A stretch of DNA of 64,000 nt from an uncultured Psychrobacter sp. (lineage in GTDB: Bacteria > Pseudomonadota > Gammaproteobacteria > Pseudomonadales > Moraxellaceae). The translations under genes were made by a program, and so were the position numbers. The DNA is taken from the NCBI GenBank assembly GCA_947489525.1, contig CANLDW010000004.1, positions 124,001 to 188,000 of the forward strand, written 5' to 3'. The notes below the pieces were generated by a model that ran no database searches, was not told the origin of the DNA, and worked only from the letters and a program-made list of their open reading frames with translations. Each line of letters begins with the position of its first letter. Position 1 is the first letter of the stretch. Shown here one piece after another: positions 20,800 to 31,070 of this stretch.

Positions 20800-22354
20800 C
20801 CTGGTCTTGATCATCAGCCCAAGGGTCAATCTCTCCAACTGTGACAATCAAAAACTTTTCGGGCGTAAGCGTATCGCGTAGGGTCTGATTTACCTCATCT
20901 AATTCAACGTTATCAATACGGGTCATGTAGTTGGTCAAGTAAGTATCTGGCAACTGATAAAAATTCATCATACCAAGTAAACCGTTGATACCAGCATTGC
21001 TTGCAAAGCTCATCGGAAAGCTATTTTTTAGATTATCTGTTGTAAGACGCATCTCATCCGCTGTAATCCCTTTATCTAAAGTCTCGTTAATGACATCTAA
21101 GCTGGCATCAATAGCAGCGCGCGACTTATCGTTACGCGTTGAAAATCCGATTTGATAAGGGCCGCGGGTTAGCATCGGACTCATAGCGCCGGATATGCCA
21201 TAAGTGTAACCAAGGTTTTGTCTGATTTGAGTCATCAGACGCGCATTAAAATCGCTACCAGCTAATACATCGTTACCGATAGCAAAGTTGGTTTGCTGCT
21301 GTTGTTCTTGGGGATTGGTGGCTCGTTTTTCACCCAATTGTCCCATGAGTACCGTGGTCTGCGAGCTTGGAAAAGGGATATGGATCTTTTTGGATGTTGT
21401 TAGTGGTGCAGGCTCAGGTAGGGGATCAGCGGCGCGGCCTGCGGGCAAGCTTGAAGTAATCGACTCAGCCAACGCTTTGGCTTGCGCTAACGTTAAGTTG
21501 CCTGTCATCGCAAGCGAGGCGTTATTTGCGACCAAATAGCGCTTTTGAAAGTCTATCAAATCTTGACGCGAGATATCAGGGACGCTCTCAAGCGTACCGG
21601 ATGAAGGATGGGCATAAGGATGCTTACCGTATAGCGCTTCGCTAAAAGCTAAGCTAGCAAGACTTCCGGGGTCTTGTTTTTGCTGCTGTAGTCCTACTAG
21701 CAGGCGCGCTTTATTGCGCTCCAAAATTTGCGTATCAAAGCTTGGCGATTCGAGCATCTGCGTCATAAGCGCGGTGGCAGGCAACAGATGCTCGTCATCT
21801 GACAAGCTGCGGAGTGAGACAATAAACATATCTTTGTACGCGCTACTACCTAAATTGATCCCCAAGCTCTCAGTAGCGCGCGTAAATGCTTCTTCATCTA
21901 ACTGTTTTGATCCTTGCGTGAGCATAGTGGCTGTCATATTAGCGATACCAAAGCCTTGCTCACGGATACGATCATCTCTTGCGCTGCCTGCATTAAAGCG
22001 CAGATCGATATCGACGATAGGTAGGGTAGTGGTCTGCACAAAAGAGACTGGAACGCCAGCTGAGGTCTCAAAGTGCTGTATATCAGGCACACTAATAGTC
22101 AAAGGTTTGACGTCATTTAAGCTACTCAATGTATCAAGCGCTTTGATCGGAGCGCTGATATCCACCGTACTTGTCGAGCGATACTCTTCGCTATTCTGCA
22201 AAGCAGCTTGGGCAGCCTGGGCAGCATGTACAGGTATGCCAGCACTTGCCAGTAGCGCAGCTAGCAGCAGTACTGAGCGCATACACAAAGCGGATTTTAT
22301 ACCAGTAGTAGGCGCGCTTGATTGAGATGAATTAAATAAAGATTGAGGTGTCAT
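20789..22354 (-). CDS. M16 family peptidase-like protein lacking the HxxEH zinc motif
   Basis: M16 C-terminal features (R..YTYGISGAMSP) with GFGIANMTATMLTQGS where HxxEH would lie. Confidence 0.85.
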   Translation of the reverse strand: MTPQSLFNSSQSSAPTTGIKSALCMRSVLLLAALLASAGIPVHAAQAAQAALQNSEEYRSTSTVDISAPIKALDTLSSLNDVKPLTISVPDIQHFETSAGVPVSFVQTTTLPIVDIDLRFNAGSARDDRIREQGFGIANMTATMLTQGSKQLDEEAFTRATESLGINLGSSAYKDMFIVSLRSLSDDEHLLPATALMTQMLESPSFDTQILERNKARLLVGLQQQKQDPGSLASLAFSEALYGKHPYAHPSSGTLESVPDISRQDLIDFQKRYLVANNASLAMTGNLTLAQAKALAESITSSLPAGRAADPLPEPAPLTTSKKIHIPFPSSQTTVLMGQLGEKRATNPQEQQQQTNFAIGNDVLAGSDFNARLMTQIRQNLGYTYGISGAMSPMLTRGPYQIGFSTRNDKSRAAIDASLDVINETLDKGITADEMRLTTDNLKNSFPMSFASNAGINGLLGMMNFYQLPDTYLTNYMTRIDNVELDEVNQTLRDTLTPEKFLIVTVGEIDPWADDQDQANP

Positions 22355-22403
22355 AGCAGTCTTCTAGGTTAGCTTAGGGTTCATAAAGGGTGCACTGCGC
22401 AAA

Positions 22404-23864
22404 TTAATCGGTACCGGTTACATCCGCTGGTGGTACAACGTACATCACCGTCAGATTGTCATCGACCAAGTAGCGTTTGGCGACCGCTTGGATATCAGCG
22501 CGGCTGATCTCATCGAGTTTGGCAGGCAAGCGTGCTATCAAGCTGTCATCAAGACCAATCGTTTGCAGGGAGCCTATCATTCGCGCCTGTCCGCTCATAC
22601 TATCTTGAGCGTAGATTAGCCCCGTTAGCGTATTGGTTTTAGCGCGGCTGATCTCATCGGCGTCAATAGGATCAGTAGCGAGTTTGCGGATCTCAGTAGT
22701 GATTGCCGCTTGCGCCTGCGCTAAGCTTACGCCCTCACGCGGCGTCGCTTGTATCATAAATAGACCATCACCGCGATCGAACAAGTCGTATGAAGTGCCA
22801 ACGCTTGCTAGTAGACCTTGCTCGCGTACCAAGCGCTGCTCAAGCCTTGCCGATAGGCCGCCATCTAATACATCTTGCGCAAGTGATAACGCGTAAGCTT
22901 CTGAGCTATCTTGTCCTGCGGTGATAAGGCTAGGTACGTTATAGCCCATAAATAGGACCGGTACTTGTACTGCCTGCTCAGACTCGACTTGCTGATAACC
23001 GCGAAAGCCTTTTTGGCGTACTGAAGGGCGTTTAGGTAGCGGACGCGCCTTTAGATCGCCAAAGTAGCGTTTAACCTCGGCTAACGCTGCGGCCGGTTCG
23101 ACGTCGCCGACGATCACAAGTGTGGCATTATTAGGGGTATACCACGTCTGATACCAGTCTTTTAGTTCAGGTAGGGTGATGGACTCAAGCTCGCTCATAG
23201 GTCCGATAACAGACTCGCCTTTGGGGCTATCGGGTAGGGCAAGCAGTCGATATGACTCGTAAGCTTTGGCTAGTGGATTGTCATCGGTACGCTGGCGACG
23301 CTCCTCCATAACGACTTGGTGCTCTTTGGCAAACTGCGCCTCATCAAAGATAATATTTGTCATGCGATCCGCTTCAAGCTCTAATGCCAGCGCTAGTCTA
23401 TTAGCAGGAAATAGCTCGTAGTAACCGGTGTAATCATAACTGGTAAAGGCGTTATTACTACCGCCAAACTTAGCAATAAGGCGCTCATAATCATCGCTTG
23501 AGACGTTGCTAGTGCCTTTGAACATCATGTGCTCAAGCAAGTGTGAGATACCGCCCTTATTGGCGGGCTCATCTGCCGAACCTACCCGGTACCAAATTTG
23601 GGTCATGACGACAGGCGCGCGGTGATCTTCTTTAATAATCACTTTAAGGCCATTGTCCAGCTCGTACTCATGACGATTGGTCATATCTATGGTCAGTGCT
23701 GAGGTGTCTGGTGCATCAGGCGGCGCGACTTTTTGATGCATGGTTTGGTAATCAGGATGGTTCGGATCTAATGTATTAGTGCTAATTTGACTGGTTTGGC
23801 AAGCGGCTACAGCCGTACTCATGGCAAGCAAGCAAGCAAGACGTAGTTTCAAAGATAAAGGCAT
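22404..23864 (-). CDS. M16 family zinc peptidase (lipoprotein)
   Basis: GISHLLEHMMFKGT (HxxEH); lipobox AVAACQTS. Confidence 0.92.
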   Translation of the reverse strand: MPLSLKLRLACLLAMSTAVAACQTSQISTNTLDPNHPDYQTMHQKVAPPDAPDTSALTIDMTNRHEYELDNGLKVIIKEDHRAPVVMTQIWYRVGSADEPANKGGISHLLEHMMFKGTSNVSSDDYERLIAKFGGSNNAFTSYDYTGYYELFPANRLALALELEADRMTNIIFDEAQFAKEHQVVMEERRQRTDDNPLAKAYESYRLLALPDSPKGESVIGPMSELESITLPELKDWYQTWYTPNNATLVIVGDVEPAAALAEVKRYFGDLKARPLPKRPSVRQKGFRGYQQVESEQAVQVPVLFMGYNVPSLITAGQDSSEAYALSLAQDVLDGGLSARLEQRLVREQGLLASVGTSYDLFDRGDGLFMIQATPREGVSLAQAQAAITTEIRKLATDPIDADEISRAKTNTLTGLIYAQDSMSGQARMIGSLQTIGLDDSLIARLPAKLDEISRADIQAVAKRYLVDDNLTVMYVVPPADVTGTD

Positions 23865-23983
23865 AGTACTCTCTGTAAATGAGCTGACAATTAATGTAAA
23901 AGAAAAGCATCTATAAGCGATAGTACGTATAGGCGATTATATTGATACAGGTTAGTATTTATGTCGGAATATAGCTGAGCCTA

Positions 23984-24187
23984 CTACAGTATTTTGCTGA
24001 CGTCAGAGATTAAATCGGCAGTGGGCTCTAACGCTTCAAGCGTCGTACAACCAAGCGCTGACATAGAGAAGACTAGGACGATAACAGCGGTTTTGACGAA
24101 GCTTGCGCCTGTGATATGAGATACGTACTGGTACGGCTTTTTTAATAAAACGTGTGTACGTAAGCAAAAAGGTAGCAAATAGGCCAT
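23984..24187 (-). CDS. Small putative lipoprotein (start uncertain)
   Basis: VLVFSMSALGCTTLEALEPTADLISDVSKIL lipobox-like segment. Confidence 0.5.
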   Translation of the reverse strand: MAYLLPFCLRTHVLLKKPYQYVSHITGASFVKTAVIVLVFSMSALGCTTLEALEPTADLISDVSKIL

Positions 24188-24240
24188 AAGGGACTCAACT
24201 ATTAAATACTGGTCTGTTTAAACGATAGCGAGGACAACAC

Positions 24241-24390
24241 TCATAACGACGTTGTCGCGCCAGCCATCACACTAGCGGTCGGTCTAAATTCAGAAGTCGT
24301 ACTACAACCAACCGACGATACGGCTATCAACAGCATAGCACTGATACCTAACGCTTTTTTACTATACTGACTATAAAAAGTTAAACGCAT
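24241..24390 (-). CDS. 49-aa putative lipoprotein, not in the ORF track
   Basis: Reverse-strand translation MRLTFYSQYSKKALGISAMLLIAVSSVGCSTTSEFRPTASVMAGATTSL*, with GAGGA just upstream of ATG and lipobox SVGC. Confidence 0.6.
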   Translation of the reverse strand: MRLTFYSQYSKKALGISAMLLIAVSSVGCSTTSEFRPTASVMAGATTSL

Positions 24391-24675
24391 CCGTTGTGTC
24401 CTCATTTAGAGTGATTTATTTAGCAAAGACTAGGTTTGTCATAGTGACAAAAGAGACTAGTAAGCCTAGACGAAAATGGACGTTAGGCGCGTTAATTTTT
24501 TGTATGCAAACCTTAAGCACAGCTTTCTTATTACAGGCTCTATCCTAAATCCTCTACTCCTTATAAACTCAATGTTAGCGCTGAGCTTGTACTCAACTAT
24601 GCTAAACTAGTACGATATATCTCACCATTACTCTCATTTTACGACTTTGACCGTGATAATTTTTAGGGCAAATTT

Positions 24676-26007
24676 ATGAATAATTCCAATAATGCCAACC
24701 GCGTCGTCATCAACCTTGACGGTAGCCTTGATGATCTAGATGACGATGATATTACCCTACCCAGCATGCCAGCGCAATCAGTGCCTATCATTGACGATAG
24801 CGCAGATGATATAGCCGATAGTGCATCCAAACCCGCTGAAGATATTGCCCTCGGCGCGCCGCTAAGCACGCCTGAGACTCAGCGTGCTCTGCAAAAGTCC
24901 ACTCAAGTAGAGACGAGCAGTAATCCAGCAACGACAACTGTGCCAGTTATGCCGCTACAAGAAAACCTAAGCACAGCGAGTAGTACAAAGTCTGAGGCTG
25001 CTAATCGCTCACAACCGCAGCAAGCGCCAGTCAATAACGCAGCCTCTGAAGATAAAAAATCTGAAGGGAAGCAAAAAGGCAGCTGGTTTAATCGCATGAA
25101 ATCAGGCTTGTCAAAATCGCGCAAAAACTTAGCTGAAGGCATGGTCAATATCCTGATCGGTGGCAAAGAGATTGACGATGAGCTGTTAGAAGAGGTCGAA
25201 GATCAGTTACTGGTGGCAGATATTGGCGTCAGTGCGACCAATCGCATTATCAAGAGTCTCACCGAGCAGACCGCGCGTGGTGATTTGATCTACGCGCACT
25301 CGCTATACAAAGCACTACAAACTGAGCTGGTTGAGATCCTAGCGCCAAAAGTTGCGCCCTTAGTCATAGATACCAGCAAAAAGCCCTTTGTGATTTTGGT
25401 CGTCGGCGTCAATGGCGTTGGTAAAACGACGACCATTGGTAAGCTTGCTAAGCGCTTACAAGGTGAAGGTAAATCCGTCATGCTGGCCGCAGGCGATACC
25501 TTCCGCGCCGCCGCTACTGAGCAGCTCCAAATCTGGGGCGAGCGCAATGATATCCCTGTCATCGCTCAAGGACATGGCTCCGACAGCGCCTCGGTTATCT
25601 TTGATGCAATGCAATCTGCCAAAGCCAAAAATGTCGATGTACTGATTGCTGATACCGCAGGACGCCTGCAAAACAAGACGCACCTTATGGCTGAATTAGA
25701 AAAAGTTGTGCGCGTGATGCGTAAAGCCGATGAGAGCGCACCGCATGAAGGTATGATTGTCCTTGACGCGGGTACAGGACAGAACGCTATCAACCAAGTC
25801 GAGATATTCAATCAAGCGGTACCTCTAACGGGTATTACCATTACGAAGCTTGATGGTACTGCAAAAGGCGGCGTGGTGTTCAACATCGCTGAAACGACCG
25901 ATATTCCTATTCGCTACATCGGTGTTGGCGAAACCATTGATGATTTGCGCGCCTTTAGTCCTAAGCAGTTTGTCGCCGCCTTATTTGAGACTGATGACAA
26001 AGCGTAA
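24676..26007 (+). CDS. ftsY: Signal recognition particle receptor FtsY
   Basis: VVGVNGVGKTTTIGKLAKRL, AAGDTFRAAATEQL, ADTAGRLQNK, TKLDGTAKGG. Confidence 0.97.
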   Translation: MNNSNNANRVVINLDGSLDDLDDDDITLPSMPAQSVPIIDDSADDIADSASKPAEDIALGAPLSTPETQRALQKSTQVETSSNPATTTVPVMPLQENLSTASSTKSEAANRSQPQQAPVNNAASEDKKSEGKQKGSWFNRMKSGLSKSRKNLAEGMVNILIGGKEIDDELLEEVEDQLLVADIGVSATNRIIKSLTEQTARGDLIYAHSLYKALQTELVEILAPKVAPLVIDTSKKPFVILVVGVNGVGKTTTIGKLAKRLQGEGKSVMLAAGDTFRAAATEQLQIWGERNDIPVIAQGHGSDSASVIFDAMQSAKAKNVDVLIADTAGRLQNKTHLMAELEKVVRVMRKADESAPHEGMIVLDAGTGQNAINQVEIFNQAVPLTGITITKLDGTAKGGVVFNIAETTDIPIRYIGVGETIDDLRAFSPKQFVAALFETDDKA

Positions 26008-26017
26008 GTCATAATGA

Positions 26018-26059
26018 TTTGATAGATTCTGTTTGATAAATGCTGTTTGATAGATAAGG
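26018..26059. repeat. 14-bp tandem repeat, 3 copies
   Basis: TTTGATAGATTCTG / TTTGATAAATGCTG / TTTGATAGATAAGG. Confidence 0.75.
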
Positions 26060-26066
26060 AGCCACC

Positions 26067-26651
26067 ATGCTGGTGACGATGACCAAGCTACAAACCTATC
26101 CCTTAGTGTTAATGGCAAAAAAGACCCATACTGGTGCCTCTATAGCGGAACCAAAACTTGCTGAGGTAAGCTGGCTTGCTGAAGATGAGTGGTGGACAGA
26201 CTCAAAATCATTTACCAAACTTAAAAAGTTTTATAGTTTAAAGGACAGCGACTTTAAGTTTATTGACAAAAATAGCCTAAGCAAAGAAGATCCTGCGCAA
26301 GCTGTGCTATTAGAGACGATTAAGCAGATCCATGAGTACGCGCAGGAACAAAGAGAAGTGTTTGACTTGCCGTTAGATCTATCACTAGGCACGCTGTTTC
26401 AGCAAAAGGTATGGCGCGCCTTACAAGAGATTAAACACGGTGAGACGATAAGTTATGCCACTTTAGCAGATCGTATTGGTCAGCCGACAGCTTATCGCGC
26501 CGTTGCTGGTGCTAACAGTAAAAACCCTTTTAGCCTTATAATTCCTTGTCACCGCGTTATTACAAGCGATGGCAAGCTTGGCGGCTACACCGGTGGTTTG
26601 GATAAAAAAGAGTATTTACTAGCACTTGAGGGTGTTAAGTGTAAGATGTAG
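26067..26651 (+). CDS. ogt: Methylated-DNA--[protein]-cysteine S-methyltransferase
   Basis: GTLFQQKVWRALQEIKHGETISYATLADRIG, NPFSLIIPCHRVI, GGYTGG. Confidence 0.93.
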   Translation: MLVTMTKLQTYPLVLMAKKTHTGASIAEPKLAEVSWLAEDEWWTDSKSFTKLKKFYSLKDSDFKFIDKNSLSKEDPAQAVLLETIKQIHEYAQEQREVFDLPLDLSLGTLFQQKVWRALQEIKHGETISYATLADRIGQPTAYRAVAGANSKNPFSLIIPCHRVITSDGKLGGYTGGLDKKEYLLALEGVKCKM

Positions 26652-26660
26652 TCTCACAAA

Positions 26661-26692
26661 GACGCCAAACCTATTATCCAGCGTTTGGCGTC
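26661..26692. terminator. Candidate hairpin between convergent ogt and yebC
   Basis: GACGCCAAAC/GTTTGGCGTC perfect 10-bp arms; no strong T-run. Confidence 0.5.
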
Positions 26693-26754
26693 ATTATGGC
26701 TACTATATAGTGGTAGATGCATTATTCTTTAAACTGCGCTATTTTTTGAATGCG

Positions 26755-27504
26755 CTACGCTTCTAACTGTGCCAGCACCTCATCAGAGAAGTTGACGTTA
26801 GTATAGACTTCTTGTACATCATCTAAGTCCTCAAGCATATCGATCATCTTCATGACTTTTTCAGCATCGTCGACGTTGTCAATCTCAGCACTGGTTGTTG
26901 GTGACATAGTGACCTCAGCGCTGTCTGAAACCAGTCCAGCTTTATTTAGCGCGTCTTTGACTTCACCAAAGCGCTCCCACTCAGTAATGACTAACAAGGT
27001 TTCGCCATCGTTTTCAATATCTATAGCGCCTGCGTCTAGAGCAGTGAGCATAACCTCATCCTCTAAGCTGACATCAATGAAGCGAATCTCGCCGCGCTTA
27101 TTAAACAGATAGGCGACTGAGCCTGAGGTGCCAAGATTGCCGTCGTATTTGGTAAAGGCATGACGCACTTCACTGACGGTTCGATTGAGATTGTCGGTCA
27201 TGGTCTCAACTAATACGGCTACGCCGCCGATACCGTAGCCCTCATAGCTGACCTCTTCCATATTTTCGTTATCACCGCCGCCAGTACCGCGATCCACTGC
27301 ACGATTAATGGTGTCACGTGTCATATTGACCGATAGCGCTTTTTCAATAGCAGCGCGCAGACGTGGGTTTTTATCTGGATCAGGATCGCCTTGCTTGGCG
27401 GCGGAGACAATCTCTCGAATGACTTTGGTAAAGACTTTGCCTTTTACCGCATCTTGACGGGCTTTACGGTGTTTGATGTTTGCCCATTTTGAATGACCTG
27501 CCAT
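26755..27504 (-). CDS. yebC: YebC/PmpR family DNA-binding regulatory protein
   Basis: [40 protein letters not shown]. Confidence 0.96.
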   Translation of the reverse strand: MAGHSKWANIKHRKARQDAVKGKVFTKVIREIVSAAKQGDPDPDKNPRLRAAIEKALSVNMTRDTINRAVDRGTGGGDNENMEEVSYEGYGIGGVAVLVETMTDNLNRTVSEVRHAFTKYDGNLGTSGSVAYLFNKRGEIRFIDVSLEDEVMLTALDAGAIDIENDGETLLVITEWERFGEVKDALNKAGLVSDSAEVTMSPTTSAEIDNVDDAEKVMKMIDMLEDLDDVQEVYTNVNFSDEVLAQLEA

Positions 27505-27800
27505 GTAATATCCTTAAATACGAATGATTATACTAAAAACGATTGCTTATTATTCATGAACTGTATTTTGAGTTTCTAGTAGTTTTAATGCCTGTCTGCA
27601 GGCTTATGCAAGGAGCCGTGATTTGTATGTTGTTCAGGGCTGTTTTTTGCTACACTGTTTTGCTAGCAGACGGCAAAAAGCTGCGCCAATATTATAAACC
27701 ACTTTTATCCATTTTGACTAACGGACGCTGATGTCAATATGCAAAGACGTCAGCTAACTCAGACGCGTAGACTCGCTGAATTTATAAAGCTACTGACCTT

Positions 27801-28631
27801 ATGAAGCAACCTAAGACCGAAGCCATCACTCATTTACGTAACCGTATCCATATCGTTATTGAAGGCACAGATACCCGTTTGGGTAAGCTCTTTGATATTG
27901 TGTTGTTAATTGCGATCTTAGCGAGTGTGGCTATAGTGATGCTCGACAGCGTACTTTATATGCGCCTCCAGTACGGTACATTGTTCTTGTATGCGGAGTG
28001 GTTTTTTACGATTTTGTTTACGATTGAGTACGCTCTAAGACTGTTCTCAGCACCCAATAGATTTCGTTACGCGTTTAGCTTTTTTGGTATTGTGGATTTA
28101 CTATCGGTATTGCCAAGCTATTTGAGTCTTATTTTCGCAGGTACGCAGTACTTAATCGTCATTCGTATTCTACGTATTTTACGAGTGTTTCGTGTCCTTA
28201 AGCTCAAAAACTATATGCAGCAAGCAGGGTTTTTGGCCTCAGCACTAAGAACCAGTCAACAAAAGATAACGGTGTTCTTTTTATCACTGGTGCTTTTGGT
28301 CACGATATTTGGCTCAGTAGTATACGTGGTCGAGGGGCCAGAAAATGGCTTTACGAGTATTCCGCTCTCCATTTATTGGGCGGTTGTGACGATGACGACG
28401 GTAGGCTATGGCGATATTTCGCCAAAGACGCCGCTTGGTCAGGCTATTGCAACGCTGGTGATGATTACAGGTTACTCAATTATTGCCGTACCCACTGGTA
28501 TATTTACCTCAGAGCTGGCGCGTAATATGCGTCCACAGCTCAATCCTGTTACGTGTCCTAACTGCGGTAAGTTCGGCCATGCAGTCGGTGCTACTTTTTG
28601 TGATCGCTGTGGGCATGCATTGCATATATAA
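27801..28631 (+). CDS. Voltage-gated-type K+ channel with C-terminal zinc ribbon
   Basis: S4-like VIRILRILRVFRVLKLK, filter TMTTVGYGDISP, C-terminal CPNCGKFGHAVGATFCDRCG. Confidence 0.92.
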   Translation: MKQPKTEAITHLRNRIHIVIEGTDTRLGKLFDIVLLIAILASVAIVMLDSVLYMRLQYGTLFLYAEWFFTILFTIEYALRLFSAPNRFRYAFSFFGIVDLLSVLPSYLSLIFAGTQYLIVIRILRILRVFRVLKLKNYMQQAGFLASALRTSQQKITVFFLSLVLLVTIFGSVVYVVEGPENGFTSIPLSIYWAVVTMTTVGYGDISPKTPLGQAIATLVMITGYSIIAVPTGIFTSELARNMRPQLNPVTCPNCGKFGHAVGATFCDRCGHALHI

Positions 28632-28672
28632 CATAGCAATAGAGGCTGTTTAATGATCTTAAACAAGTAGTC

Positions 28673-29989
28673 TTAGGCTGGCATATCTATATAATCAAAG
28701 ACCATAGGGGAGAGATCAATCTCGACTCCTAAGTTGACCAAGTTCCAGTACTGACCCGATACGGTACGATCTAGCATCATCGTCGTTGCTGAGGGCTGAA
28801 ACTGACCAAAGTACTTTAAAGACGTGCGCATCTGATTGATAGCCTCGTGATGCACTTGACTGCTACCAAAATCAAAGCTGCCCGTATGATAAGGCGCAAT
28901 GGATAGGGGTTTAAGACCGATCTGTAACCACTGCTCATAAAACTCGCCCGGTACGTCCTTGTCGTCTTCGCGGCGTATATCAAGGGCAATAAGATCTTGC
29001 TCAAGAGCGGTGACATCGCTTTTAATCGCGTGCCGAGCAAAGCGGCGAAACAATTGAACTTCACTATCGCTATAACTGCGCACACCGCCAAAATCATAGG
29101 CAATCACGCTACCGTCTTCACGAAAGGCAAAGTTGCCAGGATGCGGGTCACAGTGCATACGGTACAGCTCAAACAGCTGCCCGGCGCTAAAATGAAAGAG
29201 ACGTGCTGCAATTTTTCGTTTAATCTCATTATCCCACGTTGCCGCGACCGCAAGTGGTTCTCCCATCTCCTCAGTCAGCGTCAAGATACGCTTAGTTGAA
29301 TGACTACTGATGACTTTGGGAATAATAAGACCGTCATCGTCAGCGTGAAAAGCACCGAAAACACGAAGGTTGTTGGCCTCTTTGATATAGTCAAGCTCAT
29401 CGTGTAAGCTTTGGCGAATCTCATTAAACAGCTGATCTTGTAACTCGCGGCTCATGTTGAGCACGCCTGCAATCTTGAGCGCCATACGCACCTGTTTGAG
29501 ATCGCTATCACAGTTTTTATCGACATCAGGATACTGTACTTTGACCACGACCTTTTGACCTGAAGGCAAGGTGGCCTTATGTACTTGTCCAATGGAGGCG
29601 GCAGCAAAAGGCTCAGTCTCAAAAGCTGTGAATAGCTTATCAATATCATCACCAAGTTCACGCTCAACTTGGGTTTTTATTTGCGCATAGGGCATCGCTG
29701 GCGCATCTTTTTGTAGTTTTTCAAGAGCCGTTGCCACCTCAGGCGGGAACACATCCTTGTACTGTGAGGCGATCTGTCCCACTTTCATAACCGCGCCTTT
29801 CATCTCCCCAAGCGTATCAGCGATTTGCACGCCCACATCTTGCATAAGCTCTGAGCGCGCCTGTATGCGTTTTTCCTCGTCGCTCGATAGATGCCTTAAA
29901 GAGTTTTTGGCGGCTTTTCCTGCAATGCTTGCTGTCATACCAGCAAGCTTCATAAAGCGTTTTCCGGACGATTTTGCCATTCCTATCAC
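28673..29989 (-). CDS. ABC1/AarF/UbiB family kinase-like protein
   Basis: KVGQIASQ, PFAAASIGQVHKATLPSGQKVVVKVQYP, HCDPHPGNF. Confidence 0.93.
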   Translation of the reverse strand: MIGMAKSSGKRFMKLAGMTASIAGKAAKNSLRHLSSDEEKRIQARSELMQDVGVQIADTLGEMKGAVMKVGQIASQYKDVFPPEVATALEKLQKDAPAMPYAQIKTQVERELGDDIDKLFTAFETEPFAAASIGQVHKATLPSGQKVVVKVQYPDVDKNCDSDLKQVRMALKIAGVLNMSRELQDQLFNEIRQSLHDELDYIKEANNLRVFGAFHADDDGLIIPKVISSHSTKRILTLTEEMGEPLAVAATWDNEIKRKIAARLFHFSAGQLFELYRMHCDPHPGNFAFREDGSVIAYDFGGVRSYSDSEVQLFRRFARHAIKSDVTALEQDLIALDIRREDDKDVPGEFYEQWLQIGLKPLSIAPYHTGSFDFGSSQVHHEAINQMRTSLKYFGQFQPSATTMMLDRTVSGQYWNLVNLGVEIDLSPMVFDYIDMPA

Positions 29990-30147
29990 CTGTAGTGAGT
30001 GTTTGAGCTACTGCCGCAATGAGTGGACATTAGATATCAATATTTTATTTTAATGCAGAGGTACATGTTTCACCAGTCCGCTTCGGTTACCAACATTAGC
30101 GCTAGTACGCCGATAGATAATTAAGATGTTACTTAGCTAATCTCCTA

Positions 30148-30681
30148 TTATATGGGCGATTTTGCGTAAGTGTGCACGAGCCAATAGTCCAGCGCCATCT
30201 GATAGCCCAAATGACCAAGACCACAGATAACGCCAACGGCCGCATCACTAAAATAGGAATGCTGGCGAAAGGGCTCGCGGGCGTGAACATTAGATAAATG
30301 CACTTCAATAAAAGGTTTTTTGGTAGCCACTAACGCATCACGCAGTGCCACTGAACTGTGAGTAAAAGCAGCAGGATTAATGATGATAGCATCTATCTGA
30401 GCTGATGCTTTGGCGAGTAAGCCATAATGCTGAACGTTATCCACAAGCTCGCCCTCATGGTTTGATTGAATACAAATAAGCTCAACACCGTAGTTAGCGG
30501 CACGGGTGGTTAACTTTTTTTCAATGTCAGCCAGGGTAGTGTGCCCATAAATCTCAGGTTCACGCTTGCCAAGCAGATTAAGATTGACGCCGTTAATCAG
30601 TAGGACTCTATTGGTAAGCGCTTGCTTGTGATCTATAGCAGCTTGATTATCAGACGTATTAAGTTGCGAAGTTGTAGGCAT
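30148..30681 (-). CDS. aroQ: 3-dehydroquinate dehydratase type II
   Basis: [46 protein letters not shown]. Confidence 0.95.
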   Translation of the reverse strand: MPTTSQLNTSDNQAAIDHKQALTNRVLLINGVNLNLLGKREPEIYGHTTLADIEKKLTTRAANYGVELICIQSNHEGELVDNVQHYGLLAKASAQIDAIIINPAAFTHSSVALRDALVATKKPFIEVHLSNVHAREPFRQHSYFSDAAVGVICGLGHLGYQMALDYWLVHTYAKSPI

Positions 30682-30894
30682 AGTAGTCTCTAGTGCTCAT
30701 GAATCTCAAAATAACTAGACGAAGATTATTGATGACTTGTAATAAAAAATTTAAGTATTTACAAGTTTTATGTTCAGTTCTGATTTTAATCATCATCATA
30801 ACAGTTTGCTCGTAAAAGTATAAAAAAATATGATGAAGCTTTATGAGCGTCCTAAAAAACCTATGAAAACACTTTAAGTTACAAAAAACCCGTG

Positions 30895-31070
30895 CTATGA
30901 TATTTTTCAGACAACAAATATTGGATATTCGTTGCTGGTATTTATGATTAAATCATAATTAAATAAGGTAATTCACCCTTACTTAAATTTTATGACCTTA
31001 TATTCCCTATGTTACGCGCAAGCACATAACATAATAAAGAATACAAGGACGACGTACACTTTTAGGAAAT
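30895..31070 (+). promoter_or_regulatory. Candidate cold-shock gene promoter and ~165-nt 5' leader
   Basis: TTTAAG-N17-TATGAT with extended TGC; leader contains palindrome TTATGATTAAATCATAA (30942-30958). Confidence 0.4.

Noticed and set aside
21714-22325. 203-aa ORF antisense to the M16-like gene
   Set aside because: Fully antisense to a conserved gene; Ser/Ala/Cys-rich shadow ORF.
27543-27731. 62-aa plus-strand ORF upstream of the K+ channel gene
   Set aside because: No RBS-supported start or recognisable domain; could be chance. Not called.
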